Source: Kiloniellales bacterium (GTDB lineage Bacteria > Pseudomonadota > Alphaproteobacteria > Kiloniellales > JAKSDN01). Taken from it: 64,000 bases of DNA. Position numbers and translations under genes: made by a program. Below the pieces are notes generated by a model. The model was not told where the DNA came from. It made no database searches and saw only the letters and a program-made list of their open reading frames with translations. Shown here piece after piece: positions 1 to 12,154 of this stretch (positions within the stretch are counted from its first letter, which is position 1; every line of letters begins with the position of its first letter). The stretch covers positions 1 through 64,000 of the forward strand of contig JANQLT010000181.1 of NCBI GenBank assembly GCA_028280455.1, read 5' to 3'.

Positions 1-1
1 C

Positions 2-1027
2 GTGCAGATTGCCCTGAACGGCCACGAGGTCCGCGACACCGACCTGCGCCGCGCCTTCGAGCAGGGCCATCACGCCTTCGGCTTGAAGAAGGGCGGCGCC
101 AACGGCAACGGCGCCGCGCACCTGACCGACGGCTTTCAAGCCGACAACGGCCGGCAGATGATCCATTCGATCCCGACCGGCTACACCATCGACGGCAACC
201 GCGGCATCCGCGACCCGCGCGGCATGTTCGGAGACCGCCTGGGCGTCAAGCTCCACTTCGTGACCGCGGCCAGCGGCGCCGTGCGCAACCTGACCACCTG
301 CATTCGCAAGTGTCACCTGGACGTGACCGATTATGTCGTCGCCCCCTATGCCGCCGGCCTCGCCGCCCTGGCCGAGGACGAGCTGGAGCTGGGCGCCACC
401 GTGATCGACATGGGCGGGGGCATGACCAGCATCGCCGTCTTCTACGAAGGCAGCGTCGCCTTCACCGACGTGGTCCCGGTCGGCGGCAATCACGTGACCA
501 AGGATATCGCGCGCGGTCTTTCGACCACGCTGGCTCATGCCGAGCGCCTCAAGACGCTCTACGGCCACGCCATGTCGACCGGCGCCGACGACCGCGAGCT
601 GATCGACGTGCCCCAGGTCGGCGAGGACGACGAGCGCAACGGCCGCCAGGTGCCGCGCTCGCTGCTCATCGGCATCATTCAGCCGCGCCTGGAGGAAACC
701 TTCGAGCTGGTGCGCTCGCGCCTCGAGGCCAGCGGCTTCGACAAGCTGGGCGGACGCCGCGTCGTCCTGACCGGTGGCGCCAGCCTGCTGCCGGGCATGC
801 GCGAGCTGGGCGGGTTGATCCTGGACAAGCAGCTGCGCATCGGCCGCCCGACCCGCATCGAGGGCCTGGCCGAGGCGACCGCGGGCCCGGCCTATGCGAC
901 CTGCGCCGGCCTGCTGCTTTACGGCATCGCGGAGGCGCGCGTCGCGCCCGATACGCCATCCCATGTCGAGGACCGCACGGAGGGTGTGTTCGGCCGTGTC
1001 GGTCACTGGTTGAGAGAGCACTTTTGA
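2..1027 (+). CDS. ftsA: Cell division protein FtsA, C-terminal part (cut by window edge)
   Basis: FtsA is the actin-like protein that tethers FtsZ to the inner membrane and recruits late divisome proteins. About 341 residues are visible; the N-terminal part lies before the window. The actin-type ATPase signature [17 protein letters not shown] and the second glycine-rich segment [16 protein letters not shown] are clear. The protein ends in [11 protein letters not shown], which matches the usual FtsA C-terminal amphipathic membrane-targeting helix. It is followed directly by ftsZ, as in most alphaproteobacterial dcw clusters. The frame runs open to the left edge, so the gene is partial because of the window and not because of a mutation. 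Confidence 0.95.
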   Translation: MQIALNGHEVRDTDLRRAFEQGHHAFGLKKGGANGNGAAHLTDGFQADNGRQMIHSIPTGYTIDGNRGIRDPRGMFGDRLGVKLHFVTAASGAVRNLTTCIRKCHLDVTDYVVAPYAAGLAALAEDELELGATVIDMGGGMTSIAVFYEGSVAFTDVVPVGGNHVTKDIARGLSTTLAHAERLKTLYGHAMSTGADDRELIDVPQVGEDDERNGRQVPRSLLIGIIQPRLEETFELVRSRLEASGFDKLGGRRVVLTGGASLLPGMRELGGLILDKQLRIGRPTRIEGLAEATAGPAYATCAGLLLYGIAEARVAPDTPSHVEDRTEGVFGRVGHWLREHF

Positions 1028-1108
1028 GGAGCGTAACGGACGCCCCGGCCGGATCGGGGCAACGCCTTTTTGCATCGAGCTGATGGCTCATCCATACAGA
1101 GGGGCGAT

Positions 1109-1116
1109 GGAGGAGG
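1109..1116 (+). promoter_or_regulatory. Strong Shine-Dalgarno site that decides the ftsZ start
   Basis: GGAGGAGG lies 2 bases before ATG 1119. An earlier in-frame ATG at 1083 has no such site, and the residues between the two look unlike FtsZ, so 1119 is the better start. Confidence 0.7.
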
Positions 1117-1118
1117 TC

Positions 1119-3053
1119 ATGACATTGAACTTAAGCGTACCCAGTATCGAGAATAACCTGGCACCAAGGATCACGGTGATCGGTGTCGGCGGCGCCGGCG
1201 GCAACGCGGTCAACAACATGATCCAGTCGAACCTGGAAGGGGTCGACTTCATGATCACGAACACCGACTCGCAGGCGCTCGGCCTGTCGCTGTGCGAGCG
1301 GCGCATCCAGATGGGCCGCAACATCACCCAAGGCCTGGGCGCCGGCTCGCGCCCGGATATCGGGCGTGCCGCGGCCGAGGAACAGCTCGACGACATCCTG
1401 GCCGAGCTCGAGGGCACCAACATGGTGTTCATCACCGCCGGCATGGGCGGCGGCACGGGCACCGGCGCGGCGCCGGTGATCGCCCGGGCCGCGCGCGAGG
1501 CCGGCATCCTGACGGTCGGCGTGGTCACCAAGCCGTTCCAGTTCGAGGGCGTGCACCGCATGCGCATGGCCGAGGCCGGGATCTCGGAGATGACGCAGTA
1601 CGTCGACACCCTGATCGTGATCCCGAACCAGAACCTCTTCCGGGTCGCCAACGAGAAGACGACCTTCGCGGACGCCTTCAAGATGGCGGACGACGTTCTG
1701 CGCTCCGGCGTGCGCGGCGTGTCCGACCTCATGGTCATGCCGGGCCTGATCAACCTGGACTTCGCCGACATCCGCTCGGTCATGACCGAGATGGGCAAGG
1801 CCATGATGGGCACCGGCGAGGCCGAAGGCGACGGCCGCTCGGTGGCCGCGGCGGAGGCGGCGATCTCCAACCCGCTGCTCGACGAGGTCTCGATGAAGGG
1901 CGCGCGCGGCGTGCTCATCAACATCACCGGCGGCCCGGACCTGACGCTCTTCGAGGTCGACGAGGCGGCCAACCGGATCCGCGACGAGGTCGATTCCGAG
2001 GCCAACATCATCTTCGGCTCGACCTTCGACGCCCAGCTCGAGGGCCGCATGCGGGTCTCGGTGGTGGCCACCGGCATCGATATCGACGAGGCGACGGTGC
2101 CGAAGCCGGGCAACCTCAGCCTGGTGTCCGACAGCGGCAAGCCGGAAAGCCGCTTCATCGCGCCCAAGCCCAGCATCCAGCCGGCGGCCCAGCCGAGCGC
2201 TCAGCCGACGGCGGTGGCCACGGTGACGGCGGACCTGGAGGACGTGATCCAGGCCGAGGCGGACTTCGGCACGGAGGCCGAGGCAGAGGCCGACTTCGAG
2301 GAGGCCGTCTACGAGGACGAGCCCGCGCCGACCACGATGGTGCGGGCGCCGCGCGGTCGCAGCGTCAGCGCCGCCGCCGCCATGGCCGTCGAGCAGGGTG
2401 CCGAGTCGGCGGCCGAGCTCGAGGCCCGGGCGACCTCCGGCGACCGCTACATCGCGCCGCCGCCGGTCGCGGTCGAGCCCCGGCAACGGCCCCGCGTGCC
2501 GCAGCCGGGCCCGGCCGAGCCCTTCGCCGAGGCCGCCCTGGCCAACGCGACCCGGGAGAGCCGTCCCGAGCCGGCGCCGGAAGCGGTCGCCGAGCCGCCC
2601 GTCGAGACCGGTGGCGGCCGGGCCCGCAGCTTCCTGGCCCGGATGAGCGATGCCGCCCGGCGGATCCAGGCCGGCGAGCCGCGCAGCCAGGTCGTTCGCG
2701 GCGGTGCGGTGTTCCGTAGCCACGAGCCCTCGCTCGGCAACCCGGTCGCGGCCCCGCAGCAGCCCGCCGCCAGCCGCCCGGCCCCACGGCCCCAGGCGGC
2801 GCCACAGGCGGCCCCTCAGGCAGCCCCCCAGCAACCGGCCCAGCCCAGGCAGCCGGTGCCCCAGCCGGCAGCCCAGGCCGCCGCGACGCCGGCCCCGGTC
2901 CGCTCGGAGCCCCGCCTGAGCAACGCCGCCCAGGCACCGGCGGAGCCGATGCCGGAGCAGCCGCAGCTCACCGGTCTCGACCCGGCCGAGCCGGACAGCG
3001 CGGAGGACGATATGCTGGACATCCCGGCCTTCCTCCGCCGGCAGGCCAACTGA
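1119..3053 (+). CDS. ftsZ: Cell division GTPase FtsZ with long disordered C-terminal linker
   Basis: FtsZ polymerises into the cytokinetic ring. The start at 1119 gives 644 residues beginning MTLNLSVP, preceded by an excellent ribosome site. Residues 1 to about 320 hold the tubulin-like GTPase core, with [13 protein letters not shown] and the tubulin signature [10 protein letters not shown]. About 300 residues of Pro/Ala/Gln/Glu-rich low-complexity linker follow, then the conserved C-terminal peptide [15 protein letters not shown] that binds FtsA and other partners. The linker makes the protein much longer than the roughly 380-residue E. coli form, as is usual in alphaproteobacteria. The distance to ftsA is about 90 bases. 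A strong hairpin follows the stop codon. Confidence 0.97.
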   Translation: MTLNLSVPSIENNLAPRITVIGVGGAGGNAVNNMIQSNLEGVDFMITNTDSQALGLSLCERRIQMGRNITQGLGAGSRPDIGRAAAEEQLDDILAELEGTNMVFITAGMGGGTGTGAAPVIARAAREAGILTVGVVTKPFQFEGVHRMRMAEAGISEMTQYVDTLIVIPNQNLFRVANEKTTFADAFKMADDVLRSGVRGVSDLMVMPGLINLDFADIRSVMTEMGKAMMGTGEAEGDGRSVAAAEAAISNPLLDEVSMKGARGVLINITGGPDLTLFEVDEAANRIRDEVDSEANIIFGSTFDAQLEGRMRVSVVATGIDIDEATVPKPGNLSLVSDSGKPESRFIAPKPSIQPAAQPSAQPTAVATVTADLEDVIQAEADFGTEAEAEADFEEAVYEDEPAPTTMVRAPRGRSVSAAAAMAVEQGAESAAELEARATSGDRYIAPPPVAVEPRQRPRVPQPGPAEPFAEAALANATRESRPEPAPEAVAEPPVETGGGRARSFLARMSDAARRIQAGEPRSQVVRGGAVFRSHEPSLGNPVAAPQQPAASRPAPRPQAAPQAAPQAAPQQPAQPRQPVPQPAAQAAATPAPVRSEPRLSNAAQAPAEPMPEQPQLTGLDPAEPDSAEDDMLDIPAFLRRQAN

Positions 3054-3439
3054 GGCTCGGGGGCAGGGCCGCCGGCCGCCAGGCGGGCCGGACGGCCGAA
3101 TGAGCACCTCGGGACCCGGCGCGGGCAGTCGCCTCCCCCGCCCGGGTCCCGAGCCCCGGCCCCTCGGATTCACCAAGAGAATCCTAGGGAATCGCCGGGG
3201 ATTTTGCCGTAACAGTCTGTAACAAAGAGTGATTTGAGGACACTCGGGCGGAACTCCTAGAGTTCCCTGGTCAAAACGCCTAGCGCCTCGGGGGAAAGCA
3301 ATCGAAGGGGCGCCAGGGGGTACCGGAAGCACAGCGCCCGAAAGTTCCGATCATGATCGGCCAAGACAAGACGGAGTCTATCCTCCGGGTCGTCAAGAAC
3401 CGGGATCGGGTGCGGCGGTCAGAACTGGGGGATTCGGGG
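3054..3439. other. ftsZ-lpxC intergenic region
   Basis: This 386-base spacer holds the hairpin at 3108-3153 and a second short perfect inverted repeat, GGAACTC-CTA-GAGTTCC (3250-3266), which could be an operator. I see no convincing sigma-70 hexamer pair. An in-frame ATG at 3353 would extend LpxC by 29 residues with no family resemblance, so I treat 3353-3439 as leader. Confidence 0.5.
3108..3153 (+). terminator. Large GC hairpin after ftsZ
   Basis: CTCGGGACCCGG (3108-3119) pairs perfectly with CCGGGTCCCGAG (3142-3153). The stem continues with GCGGG (3121-3125) against CCCGC (3137-3141), leaving one bulged base and an 11-base loop. No U-run follows, so it may be a Rho-aided or processing stem rather than a classical terminator. 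It separates ftsZ from lpxC. Confidence 0.5.
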
Positions 3440-4399
3440 ATGTCATTGGCCCGACGCGCCAAAAGCCACGCAGGCGACGCGAGTTATATTCATCAAAAGA
3501 CGCTGAAGAACGCCATCCACTGCTCCGGCATCGGCGTGCACTCGGGCGACAAGGTCTCCCTCACCCTGCATCCGGCCGAGCCGGACAGCGGCATCCGCTT
3601 CCGGCGCACCGACCCCGAAGGCCAGGGCGTCGAGCTGCAGGCCACCTGGCACAACGCCATCGAGACCCCGCTCTGCACCACCCTCACCGACGGCGAGGGC
3701 GTCAAGATCGCGACCATCGAGCACCTGATGTCGGCCTTCGCCGGCTGCGGCATCGACAACGCTCTGGTCGAGATCGACGGCGCCGAGGTGCCGATCATGG
3801 ACGGCAGCGCCGCGCCCTTCGTGTTCCTGATCGAGTGCGCCGGCACCGTCGAGCAGGCCGCGCCGCGCCGCGCCCTGCGGGTCCTCAAGGACATCACCAT
3901 CGAAGAGTCGGACCGCGCCGCCACGCTCTGCGCCGGCAGCGGCATGAGCGTCTACTTCGAGATCGATTTCGACAGCCCGGTCGTCAACCGCCAGGTCTGG
4001 TCGGTGCAGGTCGACAAGGAGTCCTACAAGCGCGAGGTCGCCCGCGCCCGGACCTTCGGCTTCCTGGCCGAGGTCGACAAGCTGCGCGCCATGGGCCTGG
4101 CCCGCGGCGGCTCGCTGGACAACGCGATCGTGATCAACGGCAGCCGCATCCTGAACGAGGGCGGCCTGCGCTTCGACAACGAGTTCGTCCGCCACAAGGT
4201 GCTCGACTCGATCGGCGACCTCTACCTGCTCGGCGGCCCGCTGCTCGGCCGGTTCCGCGGCCTGCGCGCCGGCCACAGCCTGACCCTCAAGCTGGTCAAG
4301 GCGCTGATGGCCGATCCCGAGGCCTGGGAGTGGGTCGACATGACCTACGAGGCCCTGGCCAACGGCCACCCGATGGACGCCATCGCCGCCTCCGCCTGA
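3440..4399 (+). CDS. lpxC: UDP-3-O-acyl-N-acetylglucosamine deacetylase LpxC
   Basis: LpxC is the Zn-dependent deacetylase that commits UDP-GlcNAc to lipid A synthesis. The start chosen at 3440 (MSLARRAKSHAG) gives 319 residues, close to the family length; a start at 3353 would add 29 unrelated residues. Family motifs are clear: the N-terminal QKTLKNAIHCSGIGVHSG, the zinc-ligand segment TIEHLMSAFAGCGIDNA, the second zinc segment HKVLDSIGDLYLLG and the catalytic-histidine region RAGHSLTLKLV. A gene next to ftsZ fits the usual end of the dcw cluster. The product implies a lipid A-containing outer membrane. Confidence 0.97.
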   Translation: MSLARRAKSHAGDASYIHQKTLKNAIHCSGIGVHSGDKVSLTLHPAEPDSGIRFRRTDPEGQGVELQATWHNAIETPLCTTLTDGEGVKIATIEHLMSAFAGCGIDNALVEIDGAEVPIMDGSAAPFVFLIECAGTVEQAAPRRALRVLKDITIEESDRAATLCAGSGMSVYFEIDFDSPVVNRQVWSVQVDKESYKREVARARTFGFLAEVDKLRAMGLARGGSLDNAIVINGSRILNEGGLRFDNEFVRHKVLDSIGDLYLLGGPLLGRFRGLRAGHSLTLKLVKALMADPEAWEWVDMTYEALANGHPMDAIAASA

Positions 4400-4470
4400 C
4401 GGCCTCTCGGGCCCCTTCGGCCCCGCCCCTTCAGCCCCATTTCGCAGGCGCTCCGGCGCGCCCGCTCAGC

Positions 4471-4499
4471 TTGTCGCGAGTCCGGCGGCGAACTATAGT
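4471..4499 (+). promoter_or_regulatory. Sigma-70 promoter for bamD
   Basis: TTGTCG (4471-4476), a 17-base spacer, then TATAGT (4494-4499) make a near-consensus promoter 57 bases before the bamD ATG. It lies in the lpxC-bamD gap, so bamD-recN probably has its own transcription start. Confidence 0.6.
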
Positions 4500-4556
4500 T
4501 GCCGCCGATTGCGGGCCGGCGAGACGGGCCCGAAACGGGCAGGACACGGACGCTCC

Positions 4557-5396
4557 ATGATCAAGCTTTCCGCCACTTTCGGCCGGCTCCGGCGACTCGC
4601 GCTCGCGGCGATCCTGCCGCTCGGCCTCCTGGCCCTGGCGGCCTGCGAGAGCGACGACGAGCTGGTCTACGACGAGCGGCCGGTCGAGGAGCTCTACAAC
4701 CAGGCGCTCGACCTGATGCTGAATGGAGACTACCAGGCATCGGCCAACCTCTTCGACGAGGTCGAGCGCCAGCACCCCTACTCGCAGTGGGCCTCGAAGG
4801 CGCAGGTCATGGCCGCCTTCGCCCACTACCAGCGCAACGCCTACGACGACTCGATCAACTCCCTGGACCGCTTCATCCAGCTCCACCCGGGCAACAGGGA
4901 CATCGAGTACGCCTACTATCTGCGGGCGCTGAGCTACTACGAGCAGATCTCCGACGTCGGCCGCGACCAGGGCATGACCCAGCGCGCCCTGGAGGCCCTC
5001 GACGAGCTGGTCCGGCGCTTCCCGGAAAGCCGCTACGCCCGCGATGCCTCGCTGAAGATCGACCTGGCGCGCGACCACCTGGCCGGCAAGCACATGGAGA
5101 TCGGCCGCTTCTACCAGAACCAGAACGAGTTCCTGGGCGCCATCAATCGCTTCCGCCTGGTCATCGATCAGTACCAGACCACCACCCACGTGCCCGAGGC
5201 CCTGCACCGACTGGTCGAGTGCTACCTCTCGCTCGGCATCAACGAGGAAGCCAAGTCGACCGCCGCCGTGCTCGGCCACAACTTCCCGGGCAGCGACTGG
5301 TACAGCGACAGCTACGCCCTGCTGGTCGACGCCGACCTCGAGCCGGCGGTGAACGAGGACTCCTGGATCGCCAACACCTGGGACTCCGTCTTCTGA
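4557..5396 (+). CDS. bamD: Outer membrane assembly lipoprotein BamD (ComL)
   Basis: BamD is the essential lipoprotein partner of BamA in outer membrane beta-barrel insertion. The start at 4557 (MIKLSATFGRLRRLAL) yields 279 residues with a lipoprotein signal: positive n-region, hydrophobic stretch and lipobox LAAC around residues 28-31. An upstream start at 4509 would put 16 extra residues before the signal. The mature part begins ESDDELVYDERPVEELYNQAL and carries the YfiO/TPR-like helices (NGDYQASANLFDEVERQHPYSQWA and later repeats). It is followed 7 bases later by recN, an arrangement common in alphaproteobacteria. Confidence 0.95.
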   Translation: MIKLSATFGRLRRLALAAILPLGLLALAACESDDELVYDERPVEELYNQALDLMLNGDYQASANLFDEVERQHPYSQWASKAQVMAAFAHYQRNAYDDSINSLDRFIQLHPGNRDIEYAYYLRALSYYEQISDVGRDQGMTQRALEALDELVRRFPESRYARDASLKIDLARDHLAGKHMEIGRFYQNQNEFLGAINRFRLVIDQYQTTTHVPEALHRLVECYLSLGINEEAKSTAAVLGHNFPGSDWYSDSYALLVDADLEPAVNEDSWIANTWDSVF

Positions 5397-5403
5397 GGCG
5401 GGG

Positions 5404-7089
5404 ATGCTCGTTTCGCTCGCCATCCGCGACGTCGTCCTGATCGACCGGCTGGACCTGACCTTCCAAGACGGCCTCTGCGTGCTCACCGGCGAGACCGGCG
5501 CCGGCAAGTCGATCCTGCTCGACTCGCTCGGCCTGGCGATCGGCGGCCGCGCCGACCAGCGCCTGCTGCGGCCCGGCGCCGAGCGGGCCAGCGTCACCGC
5601 CGCTTTCGAGCTGCCCGCCAAGCACGCCGCGCTGGAGCTGCTGGCCGAGCAGGGCTTGGCGATCGACGATGACCTGCTGGTCCTGCGCCGCAGCCTCAAC
5701 GCCGACGGCCGCAGCCGGGCCTTCGTCAACGACCAGCCGGTCAGCGTCGGCCTGCTGCGCCAGCTCGGCGACAGCCTGATCGAGGTGCAGGGCCAGTTCG
5801 ACAGCCGCGGCCTGCTCGACAGCGGCAGCCATCGCGGCCTGCTCGACGCCTTCGCCCGGCTCGAGACCGCGGCGGCGGAGACCGCCCGGCACTGGCAGGC
5901 CTGGCAGGACGCCGAGGCCGCCTGCCGGCAGGCCCGCCTGGACCTGGAGCAGGCCCGCGCCGAGGAAGAGCTGCTGCGCCACGACCTGGCGGACCTGGAA
6001 GCGCTCGACCCGCAGGCCGAGGAGATCGCCGGCCTGGAGCAGGAGCGCGCCCTGCTGCGCCACGGCGAGCTGCTGATCGAGGCCATGCAGAGCGCCGCCG
6101 ACCAGCTCGCCGGCGGCGAGACCGCGGGGGCCGAGGCGGCCCTCGGCGCGGCGCAGCGCGACCTGGCGCGGATCACCGCCGAGGGCGCCGGGCGCATCGA
6201 GCCGATCATCGCCGCCATCGAGCGGGCCGCCGCCGAGACCGCCGAGGCGCTGGCGCTGCTCGAAGCGCTGGCCGCCGACCTGGATCTCGACCCGGCGCGC
6301 CTGGAGCGGGTCGAGGAGCGCTACTTCGCGATCAAGGACCAGGCGCGCAAGCACGGCGTCGAGCCGGACGCCTTGCCGGCCCTGCGCGCCCGCCTGGCCG
6401 AGCGCCTGGCCAATCTCGACGCCGGCGCGGAGGGCCTGGCCAAGCTCGACGGAGCGCGCGACGGCGCCCGCGCGGCCTACCGCGACAGCGCGGCCAAGCT
6501 CAGCCGGGGCCGCAAGGCGGCCGCCAAGAAGCTCGACCGCGCGGTCGCCGCCGAGCTGCCGCCCCTGAAGCTGGACAAGGCGCGCTTCGCCACCCGCCTC
6601 GAGCCGCTGGCCGAAGCCGACTGGGGCCCGCAGGGCTGCGAGCGCGTCGCCTTCGAGGTCTCGACCAACCCGGGCAGCGCGCCGGGGCCGCTCGGCCGCA
6701 TCGCCTCCGGCGGCGAGCTGTCGCGCTTCCTGCTGGCGCTCAAGGTCGTGCTCAGCGGCACCGGCTCGGCCCTGACCCTGGTGTTCGACGAGGTCGACAG
6801 CGCGGTCGGCGGCGCCACGGCGCACGCGGTCGGCGAGCGCCTGGCAGGCCTGGCCGTAGAGCGGCAGATCCTGGTGGTGACCCACAGCCCGCAGGTCGCG
6901 GCGCGCGGCGCCCACCACTGGCGGGTCGAGAAGCAGCCGGTGCGCGGCGCCGCCGACGGCCGCCTGGAAACCCGGGTCGGCCAGCTCTCCGCCGAGGACC
7001 GCCGCGAGGAGCTGGCCCGCATGCTCTCCGGCGCGACGGTGACGGACGAAGCGCGGGCCGCGGCCGAGCGCCTGATGGGCGCGGCCTGA
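5404..7089 (+). CDS. recN: DNA repair protein RecN
   Basis: RecN is an SMC-like ATPase acting early in double-strand break repair. It has 561 residues. The N-terminal Walker A segment GETGAGKSILLDSL sits at about residues 30-43. A long Ala/Glu/Arg-rich coiled coil follows, then the ABC signature region (RIASGGELSRFLLALK) and Walker B (LVFDEVDSAVGG) with the following H-loop VVTHSPQVAA. The start ATG is 7 bases after the bamD stop, so the two are probably co-transcribed. I see no alphaproteobacterial LexA box (GTTC-N7-GTTC) just upstream. Confidence 0.96.
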   Translation: MLVSLAIRDVVLIDRLDLTFQDGLCVLTGETGAGKSILLDSLGLAIGGRADQRLLRPGAERASVTAAFELPAKHAALELLAEQGLAIDDDLLVLRRSLNADGRSRAFVNDQPVSVGLLRQLGDSLIEVQGQFDSRGLLDSGSHRGLLDAFARLETAAAETARHWQAWQDAEAACRQARLDLEQARAEEELLRHDLADLEALDPQAEEIAGLEQERALLRHGELLIEAMQSAADQLAGGETAGAEAALGAAQRDLARITAEGAGRIEPIIAAIERAAAETAEALALLEALAADLDLDPARLERVEERYFAIKDQARKHGVEPDALPALRARLAERLANLDAGAEGLAKLDGARDGARAAYRDSAAKLSRGRKAAAKKLDRAVAAELPPLKLDKARFATRLEPLAEADWGPQGCERVAFEVSTNPGSAPGPLGRIASGGELSRFLLALKVVLSGTGSALTLVFDEVDSAVGGATAHAVGERLAGLAVERQILVVTHSPQVAARGAHHWRVEKQPVRGAADGRLETRVGQLSAEDRREELARMLSGATVTDEARAAAERLMGAA

Positions 7090-9750
<2,661 letters not shown>

Positions 9751-9773
9751 CGCGCCGCCCCTTGCATTCTTGT

Positions 9774-9798
9774 CCCTCTCCCCCGACGAGGGAGAGGG
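9774..9798 (+). terminator. Hairpin after ligA
   Basis: CCCTCTCCC (9774-9782) pairs with GGGAGAGGG (9790-9798) around a 7-base loop, 23 bases after the ligA stop. No U-run follows. It resembles the centre of the larger palindrome at 25664-25819, so it may be a repeat remnant as well as a terminator. Confidence 0.45.
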
Positions 9799-9870
9799 CA
9801 AAGTAGTCGCGGACAAGGGCTCCGCAGCCGAGGCGCTTGCCCGCCCGCGCGATGTCGGCGAGGCTAGCCC

Positions 9871-10833
9871 ATGAACGAGATCGCCACGCCCGTCACCCTC
9901 GCCGAGATCGAAGCCGCCGCCGCGCGCATCGCCGGCCGCGTGCGCCGCACGCCGGTCATCGAGGCCGCGCCGCTCAAGGACGCGCCGGGCGAGGCCCGGC
10001 TCCGGCTGAAGCTGGAGAACCTGCAGGTCACCGGCTCCTTCAAGGCCAGGGGCGCGACCAACACGCTGCTCAGCCTGGGCGACGAGGAAGTCCGGCGCGG
10101 CATCATCACCGCCTCCGGCGGCAACCACGGCCTGGCGGTCGCCTACGCCGGCTGGCAGGCCGGCACGCGCGCCGTGATCTACCTCTCGGAGAACGTGCCG
10201 GCGGCCAAGGCCGAGAAGCTGCGCGCCTGGGGCGCCGAGGTTCGCGTGGAGGGCAGGGTCTGGGACGACTCCAACCGCCTGGCCCAGGGCGTCGCGGCCG
10301 ACGAGGGCCTGACCTACATCCACCCCTTCGCCGATAGCAGGGTGATGGCCGGCCAGGGCACCGTCGGCCTGGAGATGCTCGAGCAGGCGCCCGACAGCGA
10401 CCTCTTCCTGGTCGCCATCGGCGGCGGCGGCCTGATGTCCGGCATCGCCACCGCGATCAAGTCGCTCAAGCCCGAGGCGCGCGTCGTCGGCGTCGAGCCG
10501 GTCGGCGCGCCGACCCTCAGCCGGGCCATCGAGGCCGGCGAGCCGATCGCGCTGGACTCGATCAGCACCGACGCCGTGACCCTGGCGCCGAAGCAGACCG
10601 CGGCGGTCAACCTCGAGATCATCGGCCGGCACGTCGACGAGATCGTCCTGGTCGACGACGCCGAGATGCGCGCCGCCGCCCGCTGGCTCTGGTTCGAGCT
10701 CGGCCTCGCCGTCGAGCTCTCCGCCGCCGCCGCCATCGCCGCGCTGCAGACCGGCCGCGTCGCGCCGCCGGCAGGCGCGAAAGTCACGGCGCTGATCTGC
10801 GGCGCCGGCACCGACGGCCTCGTGTCTTCATAG
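9871..10833 (+). CDS. PLP-dependent threonine/serine dehydratase family protein
   Basis: This fold-type II PLP enzyme has 320 residues. The Schiff-base lysine is in TGSFKARGAT (about K58) and the phosphate-binding glycine loop is IGGGGLMSG (about residues 187-195). There is no C-terminal ACT regulatory domain, so it is of the catabolic/short type (TdcB-like threonine ammonia-lyase, serine dehydratase, or a hydroxyaspartate or hydroxyectoine-pathway dehydratase) rather than biosynthetic IlvA. The expected chemistry is deamination of a beta-hydroxy amino acid to a 2-oxo acid plus ammonia. No pathway neighbours settle the substrate. It faces the cytochrome c peroxidase gene convergently. Confidence 0.85.
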   Translation: MNEIATPVTLAEIEAAAARIAGRVRRTPVIEAAPLKDAPGEARLRLKLENLQVTGSFKARGATNTLLSLGDEEVRRGIITASGGNHGLAVAYAGWQAGTRAVIYLSENVPAAKAEKLRAWGAEVRVEGRVWDDSNRLAQGVAADEGLTYIHPFADSRVMAGQGTVGLEMLEQAPDSDLFLVAIGGGGLMSGIATAIKSLKPEARVVGVEPVGAPTLSRAIEAGEPIALDSISTDAVTLAPKQTAAVNLEIIGRHVDEIVLVDDAEMRAAARWLWFELGLAVELSAAAAIAALQTGRVAPPAGAKVTALICGAGTDGLVSS

Positions 10834-10839
10834 ACGCAA

Positions 10840-10864
10840 AGAGGGCGGGACCGGCCCGCCCTCT
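10840..10864. terminator. Bidirectional terminator hairpin
   Basis: AGAGGGCGGG (10840-10849) and CCCGCCCTCT (10855-10864) form a perfect 10-bp stem with a 5-base loop between two convergent genes. The minus-strand exit reads TTTG. A second hairpin, GGACGCG/CGCGTCC, follows directly on the plus strand. Confidence 0.6.
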
Positions 10865-10904
10865 TCCGGACGCGAAGCGTCGCGTCCGAGCCGCCGAGCT
10901 TCCT

Positions 10905-11957
10905 TCAGTTGACGATCTCGCCGCTCGGCCGCGGGGTCGTCGCGGTCTCCGGCGGCAGGACCGGATAGGTGATCTCCGGCATCTCGCCCGTGAGGCTAAG
11001 CAGGAAGCGGGTGATGGCCTTGACCTCCGCATCGTTGAGTTCCTCCCCCAGTTGCGAGGTGCCCATGATCGCGACGGCCTGCTCGAGATCCCAGACCTTG
11101 CCGGAATGGAAGTAGGGCGCCGTCACCGCGATGTTGCGCAGCGGCGAGGCCCGGAAGACATAGGAGTCGTCCGCGGTCTGGGTGACGGCGAAGCGGCCCT
11201 TGTCGTTCGGCGGCAGGACCTCGGCCCCGGGCTTCTCGATCAGGCCGAAGGGGTAGTAGCCGTGGCCGCCGACGTTGATGCCGCTGTGGCAACTGACGCA
11301 GCCCTTGTCCATGAACAGGGCGAGACCGGTCTTCTGATCGTCGCTGAGTGCGTCGGCATTGCCGTTGAGGTAGGCGTCGAAGGGTGCCGGCGTCAGCAGC
11401 GTCGCTTCGAAGGCTTCGATGGCCTTGGCCATGTTGTCGAAGGTCACCGGGTCGGACTCGCCCGGGAAGGCGCCCTCGAACCAGGAGACGTACTGGGGCA
11501 TCGACTTGAGGGTCGCGACGACCTGCTCGGGGGTGTTGGCCATCTCGACGCCGGCCTGGACCGGCCCTTTGGCCTGGGCCTTGAGGTCCTCGGCCCTGCC
11601 GTCCCAGAACTGCGCCTCGTTGAACACGGCGTTGAGCACCGTCGGGGCGTTGCGCGGCCCCTTCTGCCAGCCGTGGCCGATCGAGGTCTCGAGGTTGTCG
11701 TCGCCGCCGGTGGCGAGGTTGTGGCAGGAGTTGCAGCTGAACACGCCGGAGGCGGAGATACGCGGGTCGAAGAACAGCGCCTTGCCGAGCTCGATCTTCT
11801 CCGGGGTGATCTCGTTGTCGGCAACGGCCGGGATCGTCGACGGCAAGGGCTTGAAGAGCTCCAGGGCCTGTTCGCGCAGCTCGTCGGCCTGGACAGCCGT
11901 CGCCCCAAGGGCTGTTGCAAAGAAAGCCGCGACCAGACGCGGCAAGGATGCGCTCAT
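10905..11957 (-). CDS. Di-heme cytochrome c peroxidase (CcpA/MauG family)
   Basis: Periplasmic bacterial cytochrome c peroxidases reduce H2O2 with electrons from c-type cytochromes. Starting at 11957 (MSASLPRLVAAFF), preceded by GGAGG, the protein has 350 residues with a Sec signal ending near AVQA. Two CxxCH heme motifs are present: CNSCH (about residues 75-79) and CVSCH (about 220-224). The spacing of about 145 residues is that of classical CcpA. The region GPRNAPTVLNAVFNEAQFWDGRA is family-typical. An in-frame start at 12011 is excluded because it would run through the promoter region and spoil the signal peptide. An ICE-like site directly upstream suggests iron/heme control by Irr. Confidence 0.93.
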   Translation of the reverse strand: MSASLPRLVAAFFATALGATAVQADELREQALELFKPLPSTIPAVADNEITPEKIELGKALFFDPRISASGVFSCNSCHNLATGGDDNLETSIGHGWQKGPRNAPTVLNAVFNEAQFWDGRAEDLKAQAKGPVQAGVEMANTPEQVVATLKSMPQYVSWFEGAFPGESDPVTFDNMAKAIEAFEATLLTPAPFDAYLNGNADALSDDQKTGLALFMDKGCVSCHSGINVGGHGYYPFGLIEKPGAEVLPPNDKGRFAVTQTADDSYVFRASPLRNIAVTAPYFHSGKVWDLEQAVAIMGTSQLGEELNDAEVKAITRFLLSLTGEMPEITYPVLPPETATTPRPSGEIVN

Positions 11958-11983
11958 GGAAAACCTCCGTTGAGATTTTGTAA

Positions 11984-11998
11984 CTAGAATAATTCCAA
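11984..11998 (-). promoter_or_regulatory. Irr/ICE-like palindrome upstream of cytochrome c peroxidase
   Basis: Read on the minus strand the site is TTGGAATTATTCTAG. This fits the alphaproteobacterial iron-control element pattern (TT-x-GAA-N3-TTC-x-A-x) with one deviation at the last position. It lies 27 bases before the start codon in an AT-rich patch, where a repressor would block transcription. Irr regulating a heme peroxidase is biologically sensible. The match is by eye, so confidence is moderate. Confidence 0.5.
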
Positions 11999-12154
11999 TA
12001 ACAAAAGACACCGGAAGCCGCTTTGAGCGACGTCAAAATGACCGGCGAATCTTCGCCTCGGACTCGATTTTCTGAAATTGCCACCTGGCACTGCCGCCGG
12101 GCTCGAACGCGCGCCGCCGACTTGCGGCGCTGGAACGGATGGGTGACCTAAGTC

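Noticed and set aside
3250-3266. GGAACTC-CTA-GAGTTCC palindrome as a LexA box
   Set aside because: Alphaproteobacterial LexA binds direct repeats (GTTC-N7-GTTC). This is an inverted repeat before lpxC, so SOS control is not supported.
1131-3332. Long minus-strand open frame of 733 codons opposite ftsZ
   Set aside because: It has His/Arg/Gly/Leu-rich shadow composition with no domain, and lies exactly antisense to a clear ftsZ gene.
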